From Odobenus rosmarus divergens (Eukaryota > Chordata > Mammalia > Carnivora > Odobenidae): a stretch of DNA of 64,000 nt. Below the pieces are notes generated by a model, which worked only from the letters and a program-made list of their open reading frames with translations, was not told where the DNA came from and made no database searches. Both the position numbers and the translations under genes were made by a program. Shown one piece after another: positions 45,925 through 56,599 of the stretch. The first letter of the stretch is position 1. Every line of letters begins with the position of its first letter. The stretch lies in assembly GCF_000321225.1 (NCBI RefSeq), contig NW_004450662.1:820915-884914 (forward strand), in the 5' to 3' direction.

Positions 45925-46110
45925 GTTTATTTCCCAAACTATTCTGATCATGAGGATCAGCTGGGGTGTTTGTTAAATACACAGATTATTGCATCTCTCC
46001 TCTGGGAATTTGGATTCATAGGCTTGGATTGGGGCCCAAAAATCAGGGTTCTGGACAGTCACCTGAAGTGATGCTTTGGGCAAGTTTGGGAAACCCTGCA
46101 AATCAACAGA
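45925..46110. mobile_element. hAT-Charlie non-autonomous element (MER5-like)
   Basis: 'ccaaactattctgatcatga', 'ggatcagctggggtgtttgt', 'aaatacacagattattgcat' and 'ggattggggcccaaaaatc' match the MER5-type body. 45491-45924 before it is unique. Confidence 0.55.
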
Positions 46111-46184
46111 GCTCTCCTGGCTCTAATACGTTAACTAATCACACTCACAAGCAACTAGTTAACGTGTAGGAAAGCAGTCCTGTG

Positions 46185-46370
46185 AAGTGGAGAGACCACC
46201 GTCAAGGAAATCCACTGTCTTGGACTCAGATCCTAACACTGACATTTCCTAGCTGGGTGGCTTTGAACAAATTAGGTAACCTCTTTAAATGTGTGCTTCT
46301 GCCTTTGTAACATAAGGAAGACACTACTTGCCTCTTTCCCTCCAAGCAAACTAATTAGATGATGCATGTA
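46185..46370 (+). repeat. MIR, sense
   Basis: 'ttggactcagatcctaacac', 'ttcctagctgggtggctttg' and 'acaaattaggtaacctcttt' match sense MIR. Confidence 0.8.
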
Positions 46371-46539
46371 TAAGTGTATCATATATGAGAAGAATTTTTT
46401 ATTTGATGTCTGATGGAGGAGACAAGCCTTGCCCCAGTCACCAGTTATTCGTAAATATTAGTGCCACAAAAGCACTCATTCATGCTTGTCCTCCTTGGTG
46501 CCAACACACCTAAGCCGGAAGGTCATCTCAATAAATGAC

Positions 46540-46830
46540 AATTAGCATTTATTGAGCACTTACTCCACGTCAGGCATAATTCCAGATGAATTATTCAGAC
46601 GGATCAATTTAATCCTCACAATAACTCCATGAAATAGGCGCTATTTTTATTGCCACTTTTTTTAGTTGGAGAAACTGAGAGGTACCGAGGTATATTTAAA
46701 CAATCTACCCAAGGTATAACTGGGGTATAGTTAAATATTCAGTGAGAGGTCACACAGCTATTAAGAAGCAGAGCTTGGCTTTGAGTCCAGACAGTGTGAC
46801 TCCATAGTCCCTATCTCTGACCCACTAAAC
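46540..46830 (-). repeat. MIR, antisense, near full length
   Basis: 'agcatttattgagcacttac', 'atcctcacaataactccatg', 'gaggtcacacagctattaag' and 'tggctttgagtccagacagt' match antisense MIR. There may be an internal duplication: the 'gtataactggggtatagtta' part is extra. Confidence 0.85.
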
Positions 46831-46929
46831 TACATGACTTCTCAAGACTACGGGTAGTCCCTATATTAATACGCAGAACATTCAGGGTCTCCACTTACGT
46901 ACTTCGTTGTCCCTCTTTTAAAACAATGC

Positions 46930-47273
46930 AAAAGGGATCAATGAAAGAGATAACTAGGCAGAACACAGGAGCTTTTTAGGGCAGTGAAATACTCTATGAC
47001 ACTACAGAGGTAGATACATGTCATTGTACCTGTGTCCGAACACATGGGATGCACAGAACTGAGAATGAGCTCTAATGCCGACTATAAACCCGAGGTGCTA
47101 ATGATGGGTCAATGTCAGTTCACAGATTGTAACTAAGTCTCCCTCTAGGGGAGATGTTGCTTGTGGAGGACGTTATGCCTGAGAGGACATAGGGCAACTC
47201 TCTATCCCTTCGCCTCCATTTTGCTGTGAATCTAAAAATGCTCTAAAAAAGTAAGTCTATTAAAATAAAAATG
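46930..47273 (+). mobile_element. L1M 3' end (L1MB/L1MC-like)
   Basis: 'gtagatacatgtcattgtac', 'ctctaatgccgactataaac', 'gtgctaatgatgggtcaatg', 'ttttgctgtgaatctaaaaa' and 'aagtctattaaaataaaaat' are the 3' UTR and tail of an old L1. Confidence 0.85.
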
Positions 47274-47456
47274 TGGGACGCCTGGGTGGCCCAGTCAGTT
47301 AAGTGCCTTCAGCTCAGGTCATGATCTCAGGGTCCTGGAATGGAGCCCCACATCGGGCTCTCTGCTTAGTGGGGAGTCTGCTTCTCCCTCTCCCTCTGCC
47401 CATTCCCCTGCTCATGCTCTCCCTCTCTCTCTCTCTCAAATAAATATTTTTAAAAA
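47274..47456 (+). mobile_element. CAN-SINE inserted in the L1M A-rich tail
   Basis: Head 'gggacgcctgggtggcccag', body 'caggtcatgatctcagggtc' and 'gagccccacatcgggctctc', CT-rich part and short tail. A perfect 13-bp duplication TAAAATAAAAATG flanks it (47261-47273 and 47457-47469). About seven bases are missing in the head after 'cagttaag'. Confidence 0.95.
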
Positions 47457-47729
47457 TAAAATAAAAATGCAAGAAGTAGTTTTCCTATAGACCACCCTAT
47501 CAGCCAGTAGCTATTACAGAATATTAGTGCTTGACGGCATGTCCGCAAACATTGAATCTAGGGGGTCTCAGACTAGAAGCCCACGTACCAATTGTATGCC
47601 CACAACTTTGAAGTGCTCTTCAGTTTAGGAATGCCTTTCGGGAAGGCACACACTGTACCCTTGGGCATTGGCTACACCTGGCCATTCACACCTGTATTAC
47701 TGGCCTAGCCCCTAAACGCACTTGAGTTT

Positions 47730-47870
47730 TCACCTTTAATCCAATCTCATCCCTCCAAGGAGAAACAAAGAGCCCAGACAAATGAAATGGATTGCCCAAG
47801 TTCAAAGCAAATTAACAGCAGAGTCTGGAATAGATCCCAGCTCTCCCAATTCCAAACCACAATAAAAGAG
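47730..47870 (-). repeat. MIR, antisense
   Basis: 'aatggattgcccaagttcaa' and 'cagagtctggaatagatccc' match antisense MIR. Confidence 0.7.
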
Positions 47871-48179
47871 AGACCACAGCAACGTCCTGGCCATTAGAAA
47901 ACAAAACAAAAAAAGCAAGCATGAAGCACAGCGAGAAGAAGTGTGAGGATGGCTGGAGGCCGGGAACAGAGAGCATTTGATGGTCTCCAGCACGGCCTGC
48001 CTCCCCTCCGGCTGGACTTGCCCTGGTGTGGAGGTGGGGGGATGGATAACAGGACAGGTGCCCAGAGAGGTCACTCTGCCCTCACAGCCCCCAGGGATTG
48101 CAGGGCCCTCCAGTCCCCACTGTTTATCACAGCCCGGGGAAGTTGGGAGCAGTTGAAAGGGCCTCTCCACCCACTGAAG

Positions 48180-48480
48180 CAGGAGAGGCGAGGACGCACT
48201 TTAATTGAAGCCGGCAAAAGAGAATTCTGGAGACTGGCCGCCTTCTCTTGGCCGGGAGAGGACAGCGGCACAAAGCCGTGCTCCCTGGGCTGCCTTCAGA
48301 TTGCCGCCTCAGAGCGGCTTGTAGCTCTGGAGAACTTTTAATAGAAATCTGCAGGATGAAATGGGCTACAGCTGTTTGCCTTGATAAATATATTTTATGC
48401 TACATGCCTCAGCCGCCATCTGTTTGCTGATACGAGCACTTCTTCGTGGCAACTAAGGAGAAATCATCAAAGGAATAGCA
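48180..48480. promoter_or_regulatory. Candidate non-coding regulatory block
   Basis: Complex non-repeat sequence with CpGs, a TTTAATTGAAG segment near 48200, and AT-rich 'gccttgataaatatatttta' near 48380. Composition resembles conserved enhancers. The surrounding 47871-49173 holds no recognised gene or transposon. Confidence 0.25.
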
Positions 48481-49173
48481 GGAGATGGGTTTCTGAGCAG
48501 GTAGAGAGGGTGAGGCAGACAGGCAGGGGAGCTGGGGTTCGGGCTGAAAGGGACCGGCCTGGGGATGAAGGAGGCGGGGGGGATGAATCAGAAGAGGGGT
48601 GCACTGGGCAAGTCAGATAAGCCACACACCCCCATTCCTCTCTCCCAGGATTTTCCAGTGTGCTCTCCTAGAGTCTTCAGTCTCTCTTCCCTCCACCTTC
48701 CACTTTTGGTCTCTAAAACCAAAAGCAAGATGCTGGACAGGAATTGCAAGGAGACCCCCAGCCCTGGCCCATGGCAAGCATGCCCAGTGGCACAGACATG
48801 TGGGGCAGGCAAGAGGCCTGGGGTCCCTGCACTGATTCACCTGTCAGCGGAGCCCAACTCCTGAGCTGGGCTGGGTGCCAAGCAGGCCCAGAGAGGTGTC
48901 AAGGCTAGTGCCCTGGGAGTAATCTCTCCTATTCTGGAACCACCCAAATCCGGGGGTAGCTTTGAAGCCCCTGTGCCGAGCCCTATAGACACACAGCTAC
49001 CCAGCCCTGTGAGGAGCAGAGATACAGTCCCTATTTGCTTAGTATGTATATGAGGGGTGAGGACTTCACCTGTTATGGGTCTCTAAAGTATTTTGGTGAA
49101 AGGCAACAGATTTGTGTGCTCTCGAACCATCAAAGCAAGAGAACACAGGAATGTCCTTAAGAGAAGCCAGGAT

Positions 49174-49384
49174 TGGGGCACCTGGGTGGCTCAGTCATTA
49201 AGCATCTGCCTTCGGCTCAGGTCATGATCCCAGAGTCCTGGGATCAAGTCCCACATCGGGCTCCCTGCTCGGCAGGAAGCCTGCTTCTCCCTCTCCCACT
49301 CCCCCTGCTTGTGTTCCCTCTCTCACTGTGTCTCTCTCTGTCAAATAAATAAATAAAATCTTAAAAAGAGAGAGAGAGAGAGAG
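49174..49384 (+). mobile_element. CAN-SINE (SINEC)
   Basis: Head 'ggggcacctgggtggctcag', body 'gtcctgggatcaagtcccac', CT-rich stretch 'ctcccactccccctgcttgt', then 'tctgtcaaataaataaataa' and a tail that has drifted into a (GA)n run (about 49366-49384). Confidence 0.95.
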
Positions 49385-49459
49385 AAAACAGCATTTACAG
49401 GGAAAGGCTTCAAGAGTTTGAGGTTTGTGATTTCTGAATGCAGAACCTAAGTGAGTTTG

Positions 49460-49535
49460 TCTTCCTTCCTCCCTCCCTCCCTCCCTTTCATCTTCCTTCC
49501 TTCTTTTCTTCCTTCCTTCTTCCCTCAGGGACAAA
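49460..49535. repeat. (CTTC)n/(CCCT)n pyrimidine repeat
   Basis: Pyrimidine-only array of CTTC, CCCT and TTCT units. Confidence 0.9.
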
Positions 49536-50517
49536 TGTGAGAGGCCAATATGACTCACTGCTGTCCTCAGTGGTTCCTATTTCTGCCACTTGATGGCCTC
49601 ACCTCTGTGTCCCCCACACCAGCTCTCCTGTCGCTCCCCTGAGAGAAAGGCCACCTGCCTGGGAAACAGAGTGAGCACCACACAGGAGCAAACGGCCCCC
49701 CAGCGTGTCTCCCTGGCCCCTTTTCCTTCTCCCACCCCTACGTGAGTCAGGGCGGGGAGGCCCCTGCTCTGATGTCTCCCACTGGCAATAAAAGGGCCAA
49801 CGTGTCAGTACCGGCCGCATCGCGGCACCTCCTTCCTTATCCTCATGGGGCTGTGAAAATCCAGAGCTGCCAGGTGGGAGTAGGTTTGGATGCTGCGGGG
49901 GAAGAGCAAGGGAACAACCCAGAGACAGGCTGAAAAGAAAGGAAAACTGGATCTGTGATAGTGAAAAACAGGACACGAGCTTCCAAAACATATTAGTCAA
50001 AAACAAACTGGACCGAGCACCTGCCGCTCAGTGCCATCTCCTCCCAAGGACGTGGGCAGGGTGACTGCTGGTGACATGCTTTGAGACACTCTGACAGAAG
50101 GCACTAAATCATTGTGTACTGAGGACTGTGATTTTCAGTCCAAGAATCCAAGTGCTTTGGACATGCTTGCAAACTGCTGGCTGTTCATCGGAGCCAGAGC
50201 GAGCCTCGGGCTCCATCGGAGAACAAGCCCCTAGTATTAGTAAGTGTTTCCATGGCACTTGATATTTTACAATTATCTTTGCTAACACGTCTGCCTTAGC
50301 AGAAGCAGCCGGCCAAATGTAAATCCTTCTGCCCTCCCTGATGCCTGCCAGCTTTGGAGGAAAGGTCCTGGCTTGCTCGTACACCTTGAGAGGAGATTAG
50401 TATGTCCTGCTGAATCCCCGAGTTTGCAGCCCCTTCCTCCCACACCCACTTGCTGGCTCCACACTCACGTCTTCCACTCCTCTGACCTCATTTCAAGTCC
50501 AACTCAAGACAAACTCC
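49536..50517. other. Unique sequence, no gene seen
   Basis: No recognised repeat. A 135-codon antisense frame (49599-50006) lacks domains. Confidence 0.4.
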
Positions 50518-50965
50518 ATGCATTCATTCATCCATGTACTCATTCCACAAATATTTGTTGAGCACATACTGTGTGCCAGGCATTGTTTTAGGCACTGAAG
50601 ATACAGCAGCGAATGAAAGAAACAAACAAAATGATCCTGTCCTTGTGTAACTTACATCCAGTGAGGAGGCAGATAAACAACGAGCAGGTAATTATTTAGT
50701 ACTATGAATAAAAATAACACCAGGTGAGGGGTAGAGAATAATTGGGAAGGATATTATTATAGATCCAGTGATCCAATGGCCTGACATCTGAGCAGAAATC
50801 TGAATTAAATGAGGGAGTAAGTTAGGCGTCCAGGGGAAAACATTACGGGCAGAAGAACCAGCAGGTGCAAAGGCTCTGAGGTGGGAACACCCTGAGTGCT
50901 GAGAAACAGCAAGGAGGCCAATTTGGTTGGACTGGAGCCAGGTGAGGCATGGGTTGTCATGGTAA
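50518..50965 (-). repeat. L2 LINE 3' end, antisense, about 450 bp
   Basis: Reverse complement of the L2 3' region: 'attccacaaatatttgttga', 'tactgtgtgccaggcattgt', 'gtaacttacatccagtgagg', 'aggtgcaaaggctctgaggt' and 'gaaacagcaaggaggccaat'. Confidence 0.85.
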
Positions 50966-51356
50966 TATACACGGTCAGAGAGGGAGCCTTGCTCTAATCA
51001 GAAGCCCTCTCTTCTCCAGTCAGCCCAGCCCCCTGGCCTACACTTTTTTTTTTGAAATTCTGTATTGACCCTGCCTAAAGTGGCTTATTTAGACCTTATC
51101 AAGGTTTTGGTATTTCGTAGTATTGCTATTTCATGCACTTGTGTTTTCTATACCCAAAGCAGATGGAGGTTCTCCAGATTTCATTCCAGACTTCTGTGTC
51201 TTTCCCAAGCCCCTGGTCATCCTATCCATTCTTCCTTTCTAACATCCTGAGCATTTTTCCATTGCCCCCTTGAAACCAGATGTGAAAGAACCAAGTGTCA
51301 TCAGTTACATGTTTCCAGGAACCCATCCGAATACTCCATTAGCTTTTTTTTTTTAA
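50966..51356. other. Unique sequence, no gene seen
   Basis: A T run near 51045-51054; otherwise nothing recognised. Confidence 0.4.
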
Positions 51357-51600
51357 TCTATGTGATACACACTGTGCTAGACGCCAGGGATAAAGAGATG
51401 AGCAAGACAGGTTCACTCAATAAGCACAAAGTCTAGTGGACAGATAAGTTATAATAGAAGTAAATGCTAACACAAAAATACAAATAAAGGGCCCTGAGAA
51501 CACAGAGGAGAAAGCAATTAGCTTTTCATTCTTCCTAGAGAAGACAGAGAAGGATGAGGCAGCGTTTCACGGAGAGAGAAAGGAATGAAAGATGTTAGAA
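51357..51600 (-). repeat. L2 LINE, antisense (left part of a split copy)
   Basis: 'acactgtgctagacgccagg', 'cacaaagtctagtggacaga' and 'gaggcagcgtttcacggaga' match antisense L2. The right part continues after the hAT element. Confidence 0.65.
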
Positions 51601-51787
51601 CAGGGGTTCTCAACCAGGGGTGATTTTATCTCCATGGGACATTTGGTCAAGTCTGGAGACATTTTTGGTTGTCATAGCTGGGGGGAGGGGGGGCCCTGGC
51701 TTTTGTCGGGGTACAGAAGAGTCCCCCCAGCAAAAACTAGCCTGCCCCAAATGTCATTAGTACCCAGATTGAGAGACCCCACACTGG
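51601..51787. mobile_element. hAT-Charlie non-autonomous element in L2
   Basis: Starts with the terminal inverted repeat 'caggggttctcaaccagggg', contains 'gacatttttggttgtcatag' and 'ccccaaatgtcattagtacc', and ends near 'gattgagagacccc'. Both ends carry the inverted repeat, so the copy is nearly complete. Exact family name uncertain. Confidence 0.8.
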
Positions 51788-51965
51788 AAACAAAGGGAAC
51801 ACCATGAGAAATGCAGAGCAAATGAAGGTGGCGGCAGGGTGTGATGCCGGAAATATAGGCTGAGCCAGAGACAGAAAGGCCTCATACGCCAAACTGTGAA
51901 GTTTTACTCTGTAGACAAGAAAAAGCCGATGAAAGAGAAGTCTGAAAGAGATAAAAATCACAACT
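51788..51965 (-). repeat. L2 LINE, antisense (right part of a split copy)
   Basis: 'aaaggcctcatacgccaaac' and 'tgtgaagttttactctgtag' correspond to the antisense L2 segment that follows the left part. Confidence 0.6.
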
Positions 51966-52170
51966 GCTAGTTACTGAGCCTGTGCTCTGGGCCCCATGCT
52001 TTACTGCATTACCTCTGATTGTCAAGGGAGAGAGAGAAGCCCAGAGGACAGTCATTATTCTTTCTACATTGCAGGTGAGGAAACAGGGAAGCCAAAGCTC
52101 AGAAAAGGGAATCTGCTTGCTCAGGGACAGTGACAACAGAAGATCCAGATTCGAGTGAGACCCATCCAGT
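51966..52170 (-). repeat. MIR, antisense
   Basis: 'ttactgagcctgtgctctgg', 'cattgcaggtgaggaaacag' and 'gatccagattcgagtgagac' match antisense MIR. Confidence 0.75.
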
Positions 52171-52469
52171 TCCAGAGCCAGTAACATTGGTCCAAACAGC
52201 CTCTTCCGGTCTGACCTAGGGTGGCGTTGTGAACCCTGCTGGCTTCCGTGGGCAGCTGCTCCCCAACCCGTGGGCTGTGACCACCATGCTCTGAATGTGG
52301 TGGGTGCTGAATAAAACCCTTCTGAAGGAGGAGAACACTGGGTAACACGTAAATCTCTTTGGTTATCACATGGCATGGTTCCATTCTTTCTACTCATTGG
52401 CATATTTTGTGTCCCAGGAAACATGCTTTAACTATTTCTAGAGAACAATTGAGCATTTGCTGATCTTTC
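52171..52469. other. Unique sequence, no gene seen
   Basis: Nothing recognised. Confidence 0.4.
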
Positions 52470-52575
52470 CCTTTTTATCTTTCCTTCCCATCCTTCTTCC
52501 TCCATCCCTCCCTTTTCCTTCCTTCCTTCATCTCTCTCTTTCTTTTTCTTTCTTTCTTCTTTCTTTCTTTCTTTT
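52470..52575. repeat. (CTTT)n/(CCTT)n pyrimidine repeat
   Basis: Imperfect pyrimidine array ending in about seven TTTC units. Confidence 0.9.
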
Positions 52576-53324
52576 GAAAGGATGTGCTTGGCAAACTATG
52601 AATATTCATCAAAACTCAATTTTGTTTCATCCTGAGCACACAACCAAATGACATTTTCCAGCTGCCTTTGCAGCCATGTGACTGAAATCTGGCCAACAAG
52701 ATCTCTGTGGAAGGGTCATGTACTACTGGCATAGCCCAAAAAAAAAATCACACACATGCTATTCCTGCTCACTCTCCCCACCCACTGCCTGCATAGAGAG
52801 GACATGGAGTGTATATAGTTCAGCAGAGATAGAAGAGCACAGGCCCTTGAGTCCCAGAAAGCTTGCCTGCAACCCATTACTGCCACATTAGGCTTAGTGT
52901 GAATGACGCTTGCACTGGGTGAAGCCAGTAAGATTTGGAACTTTGCTTGTCAGTGTAGTTGGATTTACTTGCCCCACCTGATACGGGGAGCATGCAGGAG
53001 AGGTGAGTGACCTAGAACTGAGTTTCCCACATACACAGAAAATTCAAACAAGTGGCTTCTTAGGCAGAAGTCCTGAAAGCAAGTATAGGCAGGGATGGCA
53101 GTCATCCAGAAATCAGTGTCCTCCTAAATGTCTGTTTTGCTATCTCTAATGATGTTACTCCCTCTAGATCTGAGCAGATGTCACATTTCAGGCAGAAAGA
53201 AGAAGGAAGAGCTTGTAAGAATTGCCCCTAGCTGAGTCAGTCCCACTGAAGGGCTTGCCTAAAAGCCCCACCTAATGCCCTTGCTCAGGTCTGATGAGCC
53301 ATGCCTCCTTGCAAAGGAGGCTGG
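52576..53324. other. Unique sequence, no gene seen
   Basis: No recognised repeat or exon. Confidence 0.4.
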
Positions 53325-53332
53325 AAAACATC

Positions 53333-53533
53333 TTTTTTTTTTTAAGATTATTTATTTCTTTGAGAGAGAGAGAGAGCACAAGAGAGCACAAGTAGGGGAA
53401 GCAGCAGAGGGAGAGGGAGAAGCAGGTTCCCCGCTGAGCAAGAAGCCCGATGTGGGACTCGATCCCGGGACCCTGGGATCATGACCTGAGCTGAAGGCAG
53501 ACGCTTAGCCAACTGAGCCACTTAGGTGCTCCC
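53333..53533 (-). mobile_element. CAN-SINE (SINEC), antisense
   Basis: T-rich start, GA stretch with a duplicated AGAGAGCACA unit, 'tcgatcccgggaccctggga', 'catgacctgagctgaaggca' and head 'ccaactgagccacttaggtg'. Flanked by AAAACATC (53325-53332 and 53534-53541). Confidence 0.95.
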
Positions 53534-53650
53534 AAAACATCAGCTTTTTACCAGTATCCTGTCACTCAGGATGAAATCAGAGTTTTACAGGGAAGAAGGA
53601 AAATGGTTATTGTGTGGGAAACTCAGAGTCTTCCTTAAAAGAAGGGAGAG

Positions 53651-54078
53651 GGGCACCTGGGTGGCACAGTCAGTTAAAGCGTCTGACTCTTGGGACGCCT
53701 GGGTGGCTCAGTTGGTTAAGCGGCTGCCTTCGGCCCGGTCATGATCCCAGGGTCCTGGGATCAAGTCCCACATCGGGCTCCTTGCTCAGCAGGAAGCCTG
53801 CTTCTCCATCTCTCTCCCTCTGCTTATGCTCTCTGTCAAATAAATGAAATCTTTAAAAAAAAAAAAAGTGTCTGACTCTTGGTTTTGCTCAGGTCATGAT
53901 CTCAGGGTCGCGGGGATCGAGCCCTGTATCAGGCTCTATGCTCAGCCCAGAATGTGCTTGAGAGTCTTACCACCCCCCCACTCCCTCCGCCTTCCTCCCC
54001 TGGCCCCCCTCACCCCAGCTTCTGCTCTCTCTCTCTAAAATAAATAAATAAACCTTAAAAAACAAAGAAAGAAAAGAA
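53651..54078 (+). mobile_element. CAN-SINE (outer), interrupted by a second SINE
   Basis: The left part (53651-53693) holds the head 'gggcacctgggtggcacagt' and 'cagttaaagcgtctgactct'. The right part (53870-54078) continues with 'gtctgactcttggttttgct', 'cgcggggatcgagccctgta', a C-rich body and an AAAT/A tail. Its own target duplication is AAGGGAGAG (53642-53650 and 54079-54087). Confidence 0.94.
53694..53867 (+). mobile_element. CAN-SINE (inner) inserted into a SINE
   Basis: A complete second copy: head 'gacgcctgggtggctcagtt', 'gtcctgggatcaagtcccac', 'ctctctgtcaaataaatgaa' and A13 tail. The outer element's GTCTGACTCTTGG is duplicated on both sides (53681-53693 and 53870-53882). The long clean A tail suggests it is young. 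Confidence 0.96.
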
Positions 54079-54087
54079 AAGGGAGAG

Positions 54088-55161
54088 AATAGTGGTTTGG
54101 AATCAGAAGTTTCTGCCCAGACTGGTTATGTGATTGCTGCCTTCCTCCTCTGCACTGGGCAGTCTCTGGTCTCGGTGGCCTATGGGATAAACATGTGGGT
54201 GTCTAACCTGGCTCTGCCCTAGGAGGCCGACCCTCACCTCCTTTTCTTGGTTACCTCTGAGACAGGATGCAGTCCCCACCCATCCTTTGCACTCCGCCCA
54301 AACTTGTGCACACTAGCTGGCACCTCTGCTCCTCAGAGCCCATGCTACCACAGCACAGCCTCCCCCTTCTCTCTCAGCACTCCTTCCAGCAGATTCTCCC
54401 ACAACACAGAGCACCAGGGCTCCTGGGAAGGAGCTGCGTTGGCACTCCTGAGCATTGGCTGCTTTTCACCCCTTCACAGTTAACACCATAAAAACACACG
54501 ATTTCCTGCCATCAGACTAAGCCAATTTCCAAGTCCTCCGTGAAGTTAGCGATGCTCTCTGCCTCTCCCGCTCGGTGTTGCTAAACGCGGTTCCCTGTGG
54601 CACTCGGCACAGGCCTGCAGGGAGAAAATAACACAGAATTAGCCTTGAACATAGGTGTGGGGGAGAAAGTACAGCTTTGCCAAAATGAGGATAATAAAGG
54701 GCCAGTAATCACCCCTTTAACGTTAGCACTTTGGGGTGCCACATGGAAAAAAATTGTGTTGGATTTTCGGATTTTATAATAGGACTTAGTGTAGCTGATT
54801 AGTCCCTCTTCTTCCCACCTGTGTGCCCAAGCAGCAGGAGCAAAGAGGCAAGCTGAAGAAATGGAAGTCAGCCTGCCCTAGTGTCTGGCGCCCGGGAAGC
54901 AAGCATAGGAGAGGGGCCATCTGACTCAGTGCAATGGGTCATGGACCAAGGCAGGCTCCCCTAGCCTAGGCTCTGGTACCAGTGTGCTGGGATTTTAGAA
55001 ATAGACTTTACATAGTTTGGTATAGTTCAATGATTTCCCAAAAGATGAGAATGTCTCTCTTTGTTTCCCCCACTTCTATTTCATTGAGTCTAATTTCTTT
55101 TTCTCCCTTTTATATGAGAAATACCCCACTCACCCGTCAAGGAGACTTCAGTAATCCGGGA
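54088..55161. other. Unique sequence, no gene seen
   Basis: No recognised repeat or exon. Overlapping + frames at 54247-54491 lack domains. Confidence 0.4.
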
Positions 55162-55300
55162 CAGTGCTTCCCAAATGTGAATGGGCATACACATCACGTA
55201 GGAGATCTTGTTAAAATGTAGAGCCTGGGGTAGGTCTGAGACTGAATTCTGACAGGCTCCCAGCTAATGCCAGTGCTGCTGGCCTATGGACCATACCTAC
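55162..55300. mobile_element. hAT-Charlie non-autonomous element (MER5A-like)
   Basis: 'cagtgcttcccaaatgtgaa', 'ggagatcttgttaaaatgta', 'gtaggtctgagactgaattc' and 'gcttctggcctatggacc'-type text follow the MER5A order; the terminal repeat is visible on the left only. Confidence 0.75.
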
Positions 55301-55365
55301 GCCTTGGCATCATTGACAAATAAACTTTGACTGGGTTAAGCAACTGAGATTTAAAGATATGTTTG

Positions 55366-55571
55366 GGGGCGCCTGGGTGGCTCAGATGGTTAAGCGTCTG
55401 CCTTCGGCTCAGGTCATGATCTCAGGGTCCTGGGATCGAGCCCCCTCGTCAGGCTTCCGACTCAGGGGGGAGTCTGCTTCTCCTTTTCCCTTTGCCTCTC
55501 CTCCTGCTTGTGCTCTCTCTGTCTCTCTGTCTCTCTCTCTCTCAAATGAATAAATAAAATCTAAAAAAAAA
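55366..55571 (+). mobile_element. CAN-SINE (SINEC)
   Basis: Head 'gggcgcctgggtggctcaga', body 'gtcctgggatcgagccccct', CT-rich part and A12 tail. Perfect 13-bp duplication AAAGATATGTTTG on both sides (55353-55365 and 55572-55584). The clean tail and perfect duplication suggest a young insertion. Confidence 0.97.
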
Positions 55572-55640
55572 AAAGATATGTTTGTTAGAGCATGGTCTAG
55601 AGCACAAACAGGACCTTGGATGGAAGACCCTATGACTTTT

Positions 55641-55811
55641 TTTAAGTTTTTATTTAAATTCCAGTTAGTTAACATATGGTGTAATATTAGTGTCAGGTGT
55701 ACAATATAGTGATTCGACACTTCCATACATCAGCCAAGTGCCCTCCTTAATCCCCATCGCCTGTGTCACCCATCCCCCCACCCACTTCCCTTCTGGTAAC
55801 CATCAGTTCGT
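55641..55811 (-). mobile_element. Carnivore L1 3' end, antisense, 5' truncated
   Basis: Reverse complement of the L1 3' UTR: 'ttccagttagttaacatatg', 'gtgtcaggtgtacaatatag', 'aagtgccctccttaatcccc'. Target duplication GAAGACCCTATGACTTTT / GAAGACCTTATGACTTTT (55623-55640 and 55812-55829, one mismatch). Only 3' UTR is present, so it has no coding content. Confidence 0.92.
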
Positions 55812-55829
55812 GAAGACCTTATGACTTTT

Positions 55830-56599
55830 AGAAGTGCTGATCCCTACACCTCAAAAGGTCATGAGTGTAAGACTTAGAGGCATATTTGAAGTCAGAGCAC
55901 TCTAACAATGAACCACTCACAGCACCAAGGTGTTTGGAGACGGATTCATTGTTTCCAAGAGGTACCACACACTCTACATAGACTATGAGCAGGTGACTCT
56001 TCGCTGTATGGTAAACCTGTGGAGAGTTTTGTTTACAAGTGGCCTCCCAAGGAAAGGGGCCAAAGAAACTTATGCTTCCTTCCCTGCTTTGATATCAACA
56101 AATGACTTTGTCAACAGCATCCCAAAGACTGATGATCTTGGGGAAACTAAGGTGGGACACAAGGTGTTCATCAGAGCACAAATCTCAAGGCTCTTTTCTT
56201 TTAAACTAGTTTCCTAGGGATCACCCTACGGTGTCAGGAATAGTAGTGCCCAGCTCGGCACTGCTTTCCAGAGTGCCCATGACCATCTTCCAAGCATATA
56301 CCAGGCAACATGTGGAAGGGTCTCTCAAGTCTAGAGAATCCACAACAATAAACTGAACCACTTTGTCCACCCAGCTCTTTGCCCCTCACCTAACCTTCTT
56401 TCTCTTCTCCTGACCACATAACTACCTCTTTCTCTCTTAGATTCTTATGATTGTGCTTTATTTTGTCCTTGCTTCGCTCTTTGGATAGGACACATTTCTG
56501 TTGCCTATAACGGTGTCACTTATATTTCTCTTGTCTCCATTTCTAACTTTGGGATGGCAGATATGTCCTTCGGCCACATCAGGTAGGAGTCTTCCCCTT
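55830..56599. other. Unique sequence, no supported gene
   Basis: A 95-codon + frame (55930-56217) lies here with even amino-acid composition. I recognise no family or domain and see no splice or promoter evidence, so it is left uncalled. Confidence 0.4.

Noticed and set aside
55930..56217. 95-codon frame with even composition
   Set aside because: The most protein-like frame seen, but unrecognised and unsupported by splice sites, promoter or poly-A. Would need a protein search.
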